In this document: in pieces, positions 20,025-32,677 of the stretch
Layout: each line of letters begins with the position of its first letter
Numbering within the stretch: the first letter of the stretch is position 1
NCBI GenBank assembly: GCA_018340375.1
Contig: JAFFJZ010000004.1
Span: 43,750,001 to 43,814,000 of the forward strand
Direction of reading: 5' to 3'
Source of the DNA: Gonatopus flavifemur
Taxonomy: Eukaryota; Arthropoda; Insecta; Hymenoptera; Dryinidae
DNA: 64,000 nucleotides
The notes under the pieces: generated by a model
Databases searched by the model: none
Seen by the model: the letters and a program-made list of their open reading frames with translations, nothing else
Told to the model about the DNA's origin: nothing
Program-made: the position numbers and the translations under genes

Positions 20025-21803
20025 GTGAGTTCATCGGGAAAAGAGTGCCAAAAAACATAACGAATTTTCCAAGTTCAGGGTTTGGTAGCGACCACTAAAT
20101 ATTGTCCAAGCGGTTCCAGCTTGAGAATATGTTATTTACTTGACAGGTAAAAACTTTTGTGATATAAGCCCGGTGAAGAATCCAACTTTGTTTTTTTTTC
20201 AACCACCCTACCGTACGTATTTTCCGCACCAAAAGATCGAACTAAATTTGCATGTACCAATTGAATAGGTATCCACGCGGAATTTCCATTCGTCCAGAAT
20301 TGTTAAATGTCTATGTGACATTCCAGGTAGAAATGTTTGATGGTTTTCATCTGGATCGGCCATAAGGTAAAGTGAATCCGACACGATTCGGAATTCCAGG
20401 TTGGATGGATGAGTAGTCGAGATTGGTTTCCGCAAAAACCAGTGCGATACGGTAACGGTACGAATGTGTCATAGGGCATTCGTGCAGTTACAACACCGCG
20501 CGATAGTAAGATAATTCAAAGAAAAGAAAAAGAGTAATATTTAATTCATGAAGAAAGAAAGAGTAATAGAAACTCATAGGAATATCGTATATACGCAAAG
20601 CATCGAGAAATGAGAAGTGAACGAAAAGTCGTCGAGCGAACGCGTTATGAAAGAATGTCAACATAGTCGGCACATGAACGACATAGGTATTCACGCACCT
20701 ACACTCGTAACTAGTGTACAAATGATGACATAATAGCGTTCGATCGACGAAAAACATGGAAAGAGAATGGAGAATCACATGCGAATGCCCCAGACAAGAT
20801 TCTAAGAAAGAATCAAACAGCGAGTCAAAATAAAACTGAAATACAACAACTCTTAAAGATCTTGTGCACTTTTTCGCGATTCAAATTTGACCAGTAATCG
20901 ATCTATAATCGAGAGATAATATTATCATGTAATCACCAATGATAAGAGACAACGCGCGTCATCAAATCATGCGATGAATCGATTGCAAAACTTATAAACA
21001 AAACCGACAGGTGTTGAATTCGCACGTGATTCAAAATAAACATTCCATGATATAAATATGAGTAAAAATCAATGTAAAGTCGAACTTAAGAATATCTCCT
21101 CGATCACTAAACCAGGTCACATACACACTCTCGTGAACGAGAATTCAAATAAGAGGTTTACCTCACAGATTCCTTTCAGCTGAGTCCCCTCGACTTCTTC
21201 TCATTGCGAGCGGAACGTACAGGTGGATCCATTGCAGATCAAAGTTATATACGCATACATGAGGGACAGTTACCGTACTTATTGCAAGTTACGCATACTG
21301 CTTTCTTACGTGTGTGGTTCAGGGATTTTCTCGAGTTCGATACAAGTCGTATGATGAGCGCTTAGGATAATCCAAAACCTTGTAGATTCCTGTTTGTTTG
21401 TAGAGACACTCTCAAAGATCGCGACAGACGGAGGGAGAAGAAATTATGTATAATACAAGACTTTTATAGTTAAACAAATAAATTCTCCCTCCAACATTAT
21501 ATGAGCTGTGTTCATTACAATTAACCTACGAAAGGTTCCACATCCCTCTCGATCATTAATTTTCAAGTTATTGCTATCACATTCGGGGTGTTGTCTATCC
21601 CAACCATTAATCCATTCACGAGAGGGACAATCTTGGAGAAGATATAGAAAGGAACAAGTGATATTCCGCGAATTGGAGATAAAGAAAAGTTCTTCGTGAG
21701 GTTTGAAGGTAATTACGATCAATGAGAAATTCATAATTTCAGGAGAAATTGATTCAAAGTAGAGTAATATTACAATACGGCACAAAAGTCTCCCCAAAAA
21801 GCT
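20025..21803. other. No feature recognised
   Basis: AT-rich noncoding sequence. Short ORFs on both strands show no domain I recognise, and I see no clear repeat. Confidence 0.5.
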
Positions 21804-21976
21804 CCCGTTATGAGTGTAAACATGAATTCATTATGAATGGTTTGAATTCAAAATGAACTCTTGATCAATAACTTAATCTTCACAAAGAATTCATAAAGAA
21901 TTATTCAGACATTCAACATGTATGCATTCTGAATTCATTGAGTTCATATTGAATCCATTTTTACTGTCATAACGGG
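21804..21976. mobile_element. Small MITE with CCCGTTATGA termini
   Basis: CCCGTTATGAGTGTAAA at the left pairs with the complement of TTTACTGTCATAACGGG at the right; the arms continue with ATGAATTCATTATGAA-like sequence. 173 bp, noncoding. A related degenerate piece (GGATTCATGTTCACTGTCAT) lies near 24215-24240. Confidence 0.65.
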
Positions 21977-24900
21977 GATTGTTCAAGAAGTTCTATCAGA
22001 AGTTTTTGTGAATTCAAAATGATCATTTGTGCTGTCTGGGTGGAATGATTTTTCGAAAAACTGATATCTGATGAAGTTTGTCCGAATGGATTCGCAATTG
22101 CCAGTACAGGGATGATACGTTACAGTCTGAATATGCACAAACCTGAGATGGATTTGGTTACGACCGCATTCACGTACGAAAAAACCCGGGGTATAGATGT
22201 GGATTGCCAGGGCTGAGTCAGAGTGCGTTTCATACAGGAGTTCCATGCTCGAAAATGGTACGAAACTGTTTGTATGTCAAAAACTGCACCGTCCCCTACA
22301 GCCTATGTACATATACCTAACGCGAGGATCTGTAGTATGTCCACTGCCCTAACAGGGTTTTATGATAAGTCCAATAATGCCTAATGAATGGGCAATAGCT
22401 GGAATTTATCGCATGGTAATGGCACCCATCAACGATTCACTGCTGAATGATAACTTGGGTCCAGCAATGGTGGAAATGAAACGGCCAATGACAGGATTGA
22501 TGATTGACCCAGTGATGGGCCATCATCTTTCAATACCTTGTCAGCTAGTAATGGGCCATTCGTGAGCCAGCTATGGGGAATCAATCATAGTCTATTCAAC
22601 AGAGGCTACATATTGGCTGTGTTCCATGATTGGGCTGTCTGTATGAGTGCGCTCCTGCCTTTTTTCCATTTGCTCACGATTCCACTTGATGGAGTTGATA
22701 GTGATGATAGCTCACATACAGACCAATTCCTGGGAGCACACGCACTACTTCCACGCAATAATGCCAGCATTCGGCCGGTCGACGAGTCTGAACCCTTCCA
22801 TCACGCTATATACAATCAAATTTCTTTTTTCGGAAGTTTCATTAAGGTTCATAGGGCCCAACTATGCCAATCACATAAAATATGTACCAAGTGCACATGC
22901 TGTATCGAGCGTTGAGAGAGTGGGGTACTCACTTACCGACACCCATGCTTCGTAGGAAACGGAAACGGGTTTGTTTAGCGTCCCCAAGCACATTCGAGAG
23001 TACCGTTTCTTCCAAGAGATCGAAAAAACCGAGAAAGCTCTCCTTGCGCTCATTCATGACCTCCTTACTGGAACGGAGGCACTTCATTGTCCCTGCCATA
23101 GAAGGGTCATTAAGTGCAGATATTTGGGCATTTGTACGAAGAATTGTGTCGCCAATCTGAATAATGAAATTTTAAAAGAAAATCATCATCGCATTGTTGA
23201 ACGATTTTTTTTTGTTCAATGATGAATCGTGCATTTTCACTGAGAAAATTTATGAACAAAGTTTATTTAAGTTTTGCGAGTTGAATTCCCGAATTCTATT
23301 CATACATGTGAAATGTGGTTACCAATTTTACATTATTATTTCCACACAGAACAACTAGTTCTCAAACAGTTCTCGGAGAATGCCATTTGAATGCCACACT
23401 TTTTGAGAGAGTTCTTCAAGAATACGCACAATCATTGATTTGAATCCAAAAATAATTCCAAAGGTATGCCTGTTGTGTCGGTGGGAATGAAGACATATGG
23501 AGGTTTGGGAAGAACACGTAATCTGCTCAAAGGAATTCATAATGCATTTACATCTGAATTCATTCAGTATAAATAAATCATACCGCAAAACAGGCATCCT
23601 GAACTTTCTCCTAATTGAATGCAATTTGTAATTAAATATCAATTCTTTTACAAATTTCTTATCGAAAAGGATGGAAATCACAGAGTTTTTTTCCTATCGT
23701 TTCTTATAAGGGATTTCCCACACTCGATACAATCGATTAGTTTTTCCATACACGAAAGATCGTTTGTATGAATGCATTTTTACAGCCAATATTCACACAT
23801 TTTGAGGTAATCAATAATTTACTCCATTATCCACAAACAATTCATGAATCTTCACACACTTCTCTTCTTTGAAGTTACATCACTTTGTTGTATACAAACT
23901 TCAACCTCAAAATCATATGATATGTCATTTATTCTCACATATTATATGTTTCTTGCACCGAAATGAATTATTCACTGATTATTACATTGCATAATTCATT
24001 TCACTTCATTAAGCACTCTCCAAATCTCGTACACGCACCTGTTCAATAAATTCATAAGAGAAAATATACTATCAATTGTATCTTGGACATTATTTTTATC
24101 CACAAACGTTTACAAGTTCAGGAAGACTCTGATTGAATTCTTGTTGATCGAAGTCCATGGTATTCGTTATGAATCCTTTTTGAGCAGAACAGGCCTACAT
24201 TTTGAACTTCCATGGGGATTCATGTTCACTGTCATGACGAGTAGTCTTTACGAATACTTCATGCATTTTCTATGTGTAATTCAAGAGCTCCCACATGTAT
24301 TCATTAAGAACTTCTCAGGAATTCTTCTGATACTCTGTGTGTTCATTTGGAATACTTCATGGATTTATAGAAATGCATTCGATGCACTGTAAGAGATATT
24401 CTGAAATTCCCGAGATCAGATGTATATGAAAATTCTGAAACTTGTAATCGAAATCAAGTTGAATCATGGATTCATGAAATTTAATGCAAAATGTGTGAAA
24501 ATTCATATAAAAATGCATGAAAAATCATAACTCTGTATGAGATATCATGAAATTTCATATGAAAAGCCAGAGAAGTTTTGAAAATTCTATACAAAATGTA
24601 TATGTTAATTGCTTCACATACATTTCTATGGAATTGAGGAAGCAATTTTTTGCAGTGTAGATATTCTTTACTCTGAATTCTCTGCAAACTCAAAAGGGAC
24701 TTGTGTGCTGTGATACAAGCGTCTTGAAGTCAAAATCTATATGTTTTTGTATAAACATTATGTAAACAATATAATAATAGCATACTGATTGATAATTGTA
24801 CGAAGAGAGATTCGAAAAAATTTCAATTGAGGGAAAAATAATCTTAGATATTAGACTTCAAAAGTAAGAGGTAGATATGAATATACTGCTATGGATATGG

Positions 24901-25763
24901 AGACGACGAAGAGGGAACCCGTCACTTCCGAGCGAGAGTTGCCCGTGTAGAAATTCCATCAGTAACGCCATAATAATAATCGGGGCCTAACAACGATTAG
25001 ATGGTGAATGTGACGCAAAAATCATTACAACCTAATTGGGTATCAACAGGACTCCCATCGGGGCCGGAATAATTCCATTTTATACCTGTTTTTTTCATTA
25101 ATTATGGAGAAAATCCGATAAAATATGAATAAAATTGGAGAAAAACGATTTGATTCATCAGTTGAAAGGTAATTCATAGCTTTATCTACAATTCAAACTC
25201 ATTCAAATTTGTGAATAATACGAATGGAGGCTATGAATCATTAACCTAAAACCAGCAACCTAAAGCTGGCAGCTAATTGTTGTCACTTTTGATTCAATGT
25301 GGTTCCAGCTGTGTTTACATCAAAAATCAATCGAGTGGCATTCTACTGAATGTCTCAGATATTTGAATCTTTGATAAAAGTTTTGTGGAAAAAGTTATGA
25401 TAATCGGCTGCTAGCTTTACGGGTGCCAGTTTCAGTTCCATGTATAAGTCAGATTCCATTTCAAAAAACAAATCTTATTATCGGAAATCTACATCTAACA
25501 ATGAGTATTTTCATCATTCATACTTCTAATACCAATAATTGCGTCTATTTCTTTCTGCAGAGCTAGCGAATGTTGCGTAATTGTCGAAAGCATGAAATTT
25601 TCATCGGTAAATCAATTCAACAAGTACAAGTGTAATAGGGATCAGAAATATTACCATTCCAAATATTTCCAAGTTGAAATGATCTAGGGATTCGCGAGTT
25701 TTATAACGCTTGACTAGCCTAAAACTGGACCCTTGCAAGTGCTTCGTACATTGAAAAAAATGG
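21977..25763. other. Noncoding, with fragments of dispersed repeats
   Basis: No gene recognised. 22760-22845 is a diverged half-copy of the hairpin MITE at 34584-34753 (both have ATGCCAGCATT, then TCCATCACGCT, then CAAATTTCTTTT). 24950-25075 resembles, in opposite orientation, 29980-30115 (AATGTGACGCA and CCTAATCGGG blocks). The rest is AT-rich with many ATGAATTCAT-like motifs. Confidence 0.45.
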
Positions 25764-25980
25764 GAGTGTCGCAGTTCCGAAGGTCCATTTTCCCGAAAGT
25801 TCGATATACCGAAATATTCCTAGATGTTACTAGCCATCTAACTATTATATTTTGAGGTACTGAAATTTTGTCGCGACATTGCAGCTTCCACCGTGTGTTC
25901 AATACCTATGAAAACAATGGATTTCTAAAAATAAGATTCGGGGTTGGTTCCAAGCCAACTAGGCATCGTTGGTTTCACTA

Positions 25981-26659
25981 CCCAGACAGCACAGAAAGTT
26001 CTCTCAACGTTTTGGAAACATGCACTTGGTTTTGTGTGTTTTGGTCCCCGAGGAGTCAGTTTTTTAAATATCTAGAGTACCTGCATTTTGGATGCCCCTG
26101 AATACGTTCTCAACTCGTTCTTTTCATCTACTACGGGCCGTTCTCATAATGTTTCCCCAATATACTTTCATGGAAACTAACCTTCAAAAACATATGCACA
26201 GCTTCGCACAACGTAATGCACTGGAAAAAAAATTCATTCCAGTCAAATAAATATTTATTTTTCCTGTACCAAAGAAATATTCATTAGAATTAACAAAATA
26301 TTCTTTGGAACCAAAATAATTTATTTGGATTAAATAGATGGTTTTAATCGTTTATTCGATTTCAATAAATTGTTTTGGTTCCAAAGAATATTTTGTTAAT
26401 CCTAATAAATATTTCTTTGGTACAGGACAAATAAATATTTATTTGACTGGAATACATTTTTTTTTCAGTGTGGAAACCTTTATTGAACACGTTTCCAGAA
26501 CGTCGCACGGTGCGAATGAATAGAACCAACCGGGACATTTGCACGTACCTGGGACATACATGTGACATTCTTAGAACATCCCGAAACGTTATTTCCACGT
26601 TCTCTGTGTAATTAGGCACGTTTTTTGAACATTCAAAAGACCTCCCGGTGCTGTATGGG
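25981..26659. mobile_element. MITE with CCCAKACAGCAC termini, copy A
   Basis: Starts CCCAGACAGCAC and ends GTGCTGTATGGG, with TA on both sides consistent with a TA duplication. The interior is rich in AACGTTTT/GGGACNT-like motifs shared with copy B (52264-52980), whose orientation is reversed. No ORF. A palindromic element (26219-26470) is inserted inside. Confidence 0.7.
26219..26470. mobile_element. Near-perfect 250-bp palindrome (innermost element)
   Basis: CACTGGAAAAAAAATTCATT at the left pairs with the CAGTG end at 26470. Long blocks match on both sides (CAAATAAATATTTATTT; ACAAAATATTCTTTGGAACC). The centre is near 26345. The fine conservation of the arms suggests it is the youngest insertion in the nest. 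Confidence 0.8.
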
Positions 26660-26994
26660 TAATACCAGGATTTGTAGATATTCAACACACAACAGGATTT
26701 TGCATTTTCGTGTATCGGTTTTTCGGGAAAATGGACCTTCGGGACTGAGACACTCTACCGAAGAGAGTGTGTGGTTATCCGAACGATCTGGAGTATGGAT
26801 TTTCCTATGAATTCAAATTAGAGTATTTTGGTGGGAAGAAAGCATGCTCGGATGGTAACATTCGTATTCTTCATGGTGTCTATCGACTGGAAATTCTGTA
26901 CGTCATTGGTTATTCTATTCAACGTGAATTTTTGGTGGGTTGATTTCGTTAGAAATGTGGTTTGACTGAAATTGAGGACTAGAAATGTGACCCA

Positions 26995-28542
26995 TCCCTA
27001 GCGATTTCGTTTTCACCGAAATTTTTGGTAAGAAACTTGTAATTTTGTGGTTTGGTAATATTGTGGTTGGAAATTGCTTATAGTGTGGTCAAATCGTCGT
27101 ACCGTTTGTGACTGTTCTGTACCACATAATTACTAACAAATTCCTACACGATCGGTATTCTTATGGGAGAAGTTTTGGACAGATTTTGGTAAAGAATGAC
27201 GGAATCAACAGGATGTACAATTCGGTTCCTCTTTGGAAAAAATATGCCTGACATTATCGCAAATGGGAGGAACGAGATTGGTGAGTTTTTGGATAATTTC
27301 GAGTTCTTCACCATGAAACCAGCGAATCTTCAGTGCTCCTGATTGGTAACAATGTGGTTCCTTTTCGGGAAAACATCTTGAAAATACCGCTGATGGGAGG
27401 AACAAAATTGGTCAGTTCTTGGTTACTTTCCGGTTCATAACCATGGGATTGCCGAATTTGCATTGGTACTCATTGGTAACAATTCGGTTCCTCTTTGGAA
27501 AAAAAAGCCTGAAATTACCACAGATGGAAGGAACCAAATTGGTCAGTTTGGGGATCATTTCCGGTTCATAATCACAGAATTACCGTAACTTCATTGTCAC
27601 TGATTTGGAAAGAGTTGGTTCCTTTTCGGAAAAAATATGCCTGAAATCACCGCAGATAGCAGGACCCAAATCAGTCAGTTTTTGGTCCATTTCCAGTTCA
27701 TCACCATGACATCGCCGGATCTCCAGTGCTACTCATTGGTGACAATTCGGTTCCTCCTATTCGCGGTAATTTCAGGCATTTTTTTCCAAAGAGGAACCAA
27801 ATTGTAACCAATGCAGGATCCTCAACATCCGGGCAATCTTCGGTTTTTGACCACGAAGCAACCAAGAAATGACCAAGAAGACCATTCCTGTGATCTGGTA
27901 AAAAACGTGGTTGTGTTCCAAGAAGGTACCGAATCGTGACCAATGAGTAGCACTGAATATTCGGTAATTTCATGGTTTTATACCGGAAATCTACCTAAAA
28001 CTGACCAATTTGGTCCCTCCTATTCGCGGTGATTTCAGGCGTTTTTTCCCAAAAAGGAACCAAATTGTAACCAATGCAGGATTCTTAACATTCGGTAAAT
28101 CTTCGGTTTTTAACCACGAAGCAACCAAGTAATTACCAAGCAGACCATCCCTGTAATCTGCTGGAAAAAGTGGTTTGGTTCCAAGAAGGTATCCGGTAAT
28201 TTTATGGTTTCAAACCGGAAATTCACCGAAAACTGATCAATTTGGTTCCACCTATTCGCGGTAGTCTTAGGCCTTTTCTCCAAAACGAGACCAAACTGCA
28301 ACCAATGCAGGATTCTCAACATTCGGTAAATTCCCGGTTCTTAACCACGAAGCAACCAAGAAATGACCAAAAACACCATTTCTGTGATCTGATAAACAAA
28401 TGGTTTTGTTCCAAAAAGATACCGAATCGTGACCGATGAGTAGCACCGAAGATGCGGTTGTTGGTTATTTTGTGGTAAGAAAAAGTCACAAACGTACCGA
28501 AATTTTTTGGTAACTTTTTGGTAACCTCAAAATCGCTAGGGA
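26995..28542. mobile_element. Foldback element with tandem-repeat arms (131-bp unit)
   Basis: Termini are TCCCTAGCGATTT and AAATCGCTAGGGA. The left arm holds at least four direct repeats anchored on GGTTCC at 27224, 27356, 27486, 27617 and 27749 (steps 130-132 bp). The right arm holds the same sequence inverted, anchored on GGAACC or GAGACC at 27793, 28056 and 28287, with steps near one or two units. The turn-over point lies near 27760-27790. This is the architecture of Foldback-type transposons: long arms made of short direct repeats and no coding region. Confidence 0.75.
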
Positions 28543-29250
28543 TTAACAGATTTGAGCAACGCTGTTGATATAGAAATGAATTCCTGATGAATGAATATAA
28601 ATCATCAATCTCATATCAATTGATTTCAAAAAATTTCATGACAGGAACATTTCAAATCGAAGAATTATAAGAGCTTGTGAATACTAATCATATGACATAT
28701 ATAAGCTTGAGTGATATCTATGGAAAATGTATTGATTTCATATTTTTACAAATGAAAATGTATGAATAGTTGATAAAATATTATGATAATAAAAACAACA
28801 ATAACAACAATAATGATAATAATATTACACGATCAATAATGATGTTCACAATCAAGGATGATTTCTAGAGTATTTTTCTGTCTAATAGAACAAAGTACGA
28901 AGTAATGAGATTATAGTTGAATTTTGGAAGTAAGGGGTCTTCTGACCAGAAAGGTTTTTGGCTGAATGGATATGATTTGACAATCGCTAGTCATTTTTTA
29001 GTGTTCTCTGGAATCGATTAGTGGTTGTCAAATCATGTCGATTCGACCGAAAGACCCCCTACCAATTCTGGAATATCTTGAATACAAAATTCGCTACAAT
29101 ATATTCGGGAGCTCTAGTGGATCATGCATACGTACATACATACATATATGTATATATACATATACAAATATACAAATATACACACGTGAATTCATTCATA
29201 CCTCTATTTACACATATATACATGACCATATCCATGTTTACATCTATATA
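28543..29250. other. Noncoding, microsatellite-bearing
   Basis: No gene recognised. A degenerate AAC/AAT-rich microsatellite lies at about 28790-28835 and a CATA/TATACA-rich tract at about 29125-29250, into which the next element is inserted. Confidence 0.6.
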
Positions 29251-29794
29251 CCGGGTGTTTCATAGTTCACTGGAAGAATTTCACAGGCGTATTTCCGGTC
29301 TGAAAAATTTTCGTTGAGTCTTAGTTTTTAAGATAGGAGCATTTTTAGAATTCTTTTCAAATCCAAATCATTCAAAAGCACTGTGTATTACATAATTGAA
29401 CTCGACACGATTCGTCAAGTTGGAAAATCGCGGATCTCTGAGGAAAAAATCAAAGTATCCAGTCATCCCATGTTTTGTAGCTATAATAACTCAGAGTTGC
29501 TGGATTCTGATCGGCTGGAAGCCAAAAAATTTCAAATTGCTCCAACCTTATATCGAAAAATGACAGAATAGTACATTTTTTCCAGAGATTCGCCGTTCCC
29601 TAACTTGGCCAATGGTTCCAAACGCAAGTTTGTAACACACAGTGCCTTTGAATGATGTGGATTCAGGAAAAAAAATATAAAAATTCCAATATCTCAAAAA
29701 CTGAACCTCGAACAAATTTTGTCAAATAGGAGATCATTACATTTTGACTGCAGAATAACGCCTGTGAAGTTTTTTCAGTAAATTATGAAACATC
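29251..29794. mobile_element. Non-autonomous mariner-ended element (related to 57355-59932)
   Basis: Starts CCGGGTGTTTCATAGTTCAC after TA and ends near GTAAATTATGAAACATC before TA. The subterminal blocks ACTTCACAGGCG and CTTAGTTTTTAAGATAGGAG, then CAAATCCAAATCATTCAAA, match the right end of the element at 57355-59932 closely and in the same order. No transposase. Confidence 0.65.
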
Positions 29795-30795
29795 TAACTG
29801 GACTCATACTCCAGAGAGTTGGAATAACCTCCCTTTTCTTTCGGAAAAAATAGAATTGATTGTTTATGAATCAATCAACTACATCTGCTTCCATAATATT
29901 CGAGAATTTGAAGTCATTTCAAGATTCATTCATCAATTATGTCAGCTAGGACACTATATTTGGATGTAAGATGATTGTTATGGGCCTGATTGTACGCTCA
30001 TGGGCACCCGATTAGGACCTGATCGTTTATGCGTCACATTCCATATCGATTCCTCACTTGGCCCTGATTTGTTTGGATTAGGCCCTAATTAAATCCTGAT
30101 CAATTTTTCCACACGGGTGGGCGCGAAGTGCGTTAACCCGCGACTTTCCCGACAGGCGGCGCTTGCGTATGCACTTCGAAGAATTGCCTGCAAATCCATG
30201 GACTGAAATATCTGGATTTTCAGATTTGTGGTTTTAACAAACCCAGCCGGGAAACAAATAGTGATATGGTATTGGATTGATGTCGGAGTGATCGATTTTC
30301 TTCATATTCCGATTGGATTTCAATACGATAGATATCAATTGGATCAACGCCAACGGATTCATTTCCGGTTAGGAATATTCCAAAATCACTTCCGTCAACA
30401 ATAAGTTTCAGAAAAAAGTCAGGAAACATCCATATAAATGATGAGTCGAATTCATGAAGAGGGTCCAATGACCTCATCAAGTACTTCAAAAGAACTGTTG
30501 TTATGTTAGTGGAAGATGAATGCTCGGGCGTATTTCTCTTCCAATCCAGGAGAGCTCTTCTTGGATTCCCTGTGACAGAGTTCTACGAAGCTTGTTAGGC
30601 GGTAATTCTGTATATTACAATAACCATAAGCTGCAATAAACGTGTGAATCTGCGAGTCGAAATATACATCAACTCATGTATGAACAATATCTTGTGAAAA
30701 GTCAAATTTATTGTGTGATGGATACACCCAGAATCCATGCACAAAGGCGCTTGGGTTGTTGGGCGCCTCCACGACTCCTGTCGTGGATATTTATT
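29795..30795. other. No gene recognised
   Basis: Noncoding. 29980-30115 contains the inverted relative of 24950-25075. A GC-rich patch around 30115-30175 includes the inverted pair GAAGTGCG...GCACTTC. The last bases (TTATT, 30791-30795) flank the LTR. Confidence 0.4.
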
Positions 30796-32195
30796 TGTAA
30801 CAGCGGGACCTGCAGAATATCGAAAGAGAACAAGTAACTTGCCCACGACAATTTTGAGGGGTCAAGGGAGAAGGAATGAGCTCAGGGAGAGGGGGTGGGT
30901 TGATTCTAGTTGACGGAATCAATGACACGGGAGTTGGGCTAAACACGAGTTACTACACTCTTATATTTCATTCTCTTTCGCATGAACTTTACAATCGTCC
31001 TACGACTTTGTCGTGGACCAAAAACACAGACGGGTGATTCGTATATGTGAAAATAATCCGGGGAACACGGGGAATAGCAAAAGAATCGGAGAGCGCGGCC
31101 ACGAGGGAACATCTATTTACGGACTATGCCGTTTTCATGAATCAAAACAAAGGAGAATATAGGGAAACCGCGACCATACAATTCAACCGGGGGAGAACAA
31201 ACACGGGCGGAGGGGGTGTCTCGATATCGAAACACGAAAGGTCAGAAAGGAAAATGTAGAAAGAGGGACACTTGGAGGAGGCCACGTGAATGACACTATT
31301 TTTACCACGTGAATCCCGCGAAGGGAACACCGCACGAGCACTTCACACCGGCTTACTTCCTCGACATAAGCGAAGAAGAAAATTCTAGTTGAAATCGGAC
31401 CCCGATGGCACAGCACACTCACCGTATCCGAAGTTTTGCAGCACGAGTCTTCTGGAACGTTGCTGTGGCTCAGTTACACAAGAAGTGACATGCAAGATGA
31501 CGACTTCCTTCTTCTTGCCCGACGGGTGAGTTCGCAAAATCATATACAGACCCCGTCGGCGACTTTCCATTGGAGCTTACTTCTGGAGCTCGTTTTACGA
31601 GTTCAGGCGGTGGTGGCTTCTGGCTACTCGTTGAGTGAGTGTGCGCATGCGCGTTGTGGAGGTTTTCTGGGTGTGGGTGTTTATGTCCTCTTCTCTCCTT
31701 TGGTGGGGCCGGGGGAAGGGGTACAGCGTAGTCGGGTTCGTCTCTGCCGTTGTTCCGCCGATCCAGGAACGGGGTGGGATCCTCGGAGACGACTCATCTT
31801 ACTCTCTCTCTCTCTCTCTCTCTGTAGTCCAGGTTTGGAGAGAGATGGTGTTGCCCACGAGGGGTTTCCAGTCTCCTGGGGGTTCTCGATTTAGGAACGG
31901 CCGAGATGACGTTGATATCGCTCCCTGGCGTTGAACCAATCCTACCAAGCATCCGTGGTATAAGTGGCGCTGCCTCCTTGGGGACGGAGAAACTCAACAA
32001 ATAGGAGGAGGGCAGGGATTAGAGGAGGACAGGAATAGCGAGGGAGGGGAGATGTGTTCCCGATTCTCGTGTAAGCGAGCGACAGGTATGTTCTTCCGAA
32101 TGAATTCACTCGTTATGAAAGTTTACGATCACGATCGATAGGGATCGTGCGCGGTGACATCCCGCCACTCTTTTGTGATGATTTGTTACATCACA
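30796..32195 (-). repeat. Putative 3' LTR of the gypsy element, ~1.4 kb
   Basis: Read on the minus strand it starts TGTGATGTAACA (plus-strand 32184-32195), directly after a polypurine tract, and ends CTGTTACA (plus-strand 30796-30803). It therefore has TG...CA ends and a short inverted terminus (TGT..AACA). It contains a (CT)n run at about 31800-31822. The matching 5' LTR was not found beyond gag, so the boundaries are from end structure and the adjoining tract only. Confidence 0.5.
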
Positions 32196-32209
32196 ACTTC
32201 CCCCGCTCT
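32196..32209 (-). promoter_or_regulatory. Polypurine tract
   Basis: Minus-strand AGAGCGGGGGAAGT immediately before TGTGATG of the LTR. Such tracts prime plus-strand DNA synthesis in LTR retrotransposons. Its position, on the pol side and abutting the LTR, is as expected. Confidence 0.55.
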
Positions 32210-32677
32210 GAGCACTTGACATGCCGGTGTCCAAGTGCCAGCACGGTCCGTTCGGGCCATCTATGTCCCGTATTCAACAAAAACATTTTTCTCTGTCGCT
32301 CCGCTTAACCCCCTCGGAAACACGTCTTCCCCCCCCCCATACGATTTAGCAATGATAACCCCGTATACCAACGTGTACTAAATGCTACAAAAAAAAATGA
32401 GAAAAAAAGCTTTCTACGAATTCAGCACAAACAGTTTCTTACTGAGTTCCACTGTAGTTCTCTCCTGGGGTCACTGGGAACTGCTAGTGGCGGGGCAGGA
32501 CGGGAGTAGGCATAGGAGGGTTTGAGGTGGGGTCAAGGGGCTACTCGGGGGCGAAGGGCGGGGAATCAGAGTCCTTTAGGGGGCGTCAGTGATCGGAGGG
32601 AACGGGAGGGTAAGGTGAGGATTCGGAGGGGCAGTGGGACTTCGTGTGGCCTGGTTGGCCGCACTTTCAACACCACT

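Larger units (their letters stand above)
25764..26755. mobile_element. Outer foldback element of a three-level nest
   Basis: The left arm contains CGAAGGTCCATTTTCCCGAA; the right arm contains the complement, TTCGGGAAAATGGACCTTCG. Arms are about 60 bp (25764-25824 and 26704-26755). A second element with CCCAGACAGCAC termini lies wholly inside, and a third inside that, so this one is the oldest of the three. Confidence 0.7.

Noticed and set aside
22362..22565. 67-codon ORF with repeated ATGGGCCAT-type sequence
   Set aside because: Short and low in complexity, with no homologue that I recognise; more likely a decayed repeat.
26362..26688. 108-codon minus-strand ORF
   Set aside because: It crosses the boundary of the nested palindromes and contains no recognisable domain.
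31436..31934. Plus-strand ORFs of 152 and 99 codons
   Set aside because: They lie within the putative LTR and run through a (CT)n tract; no domain is visible.
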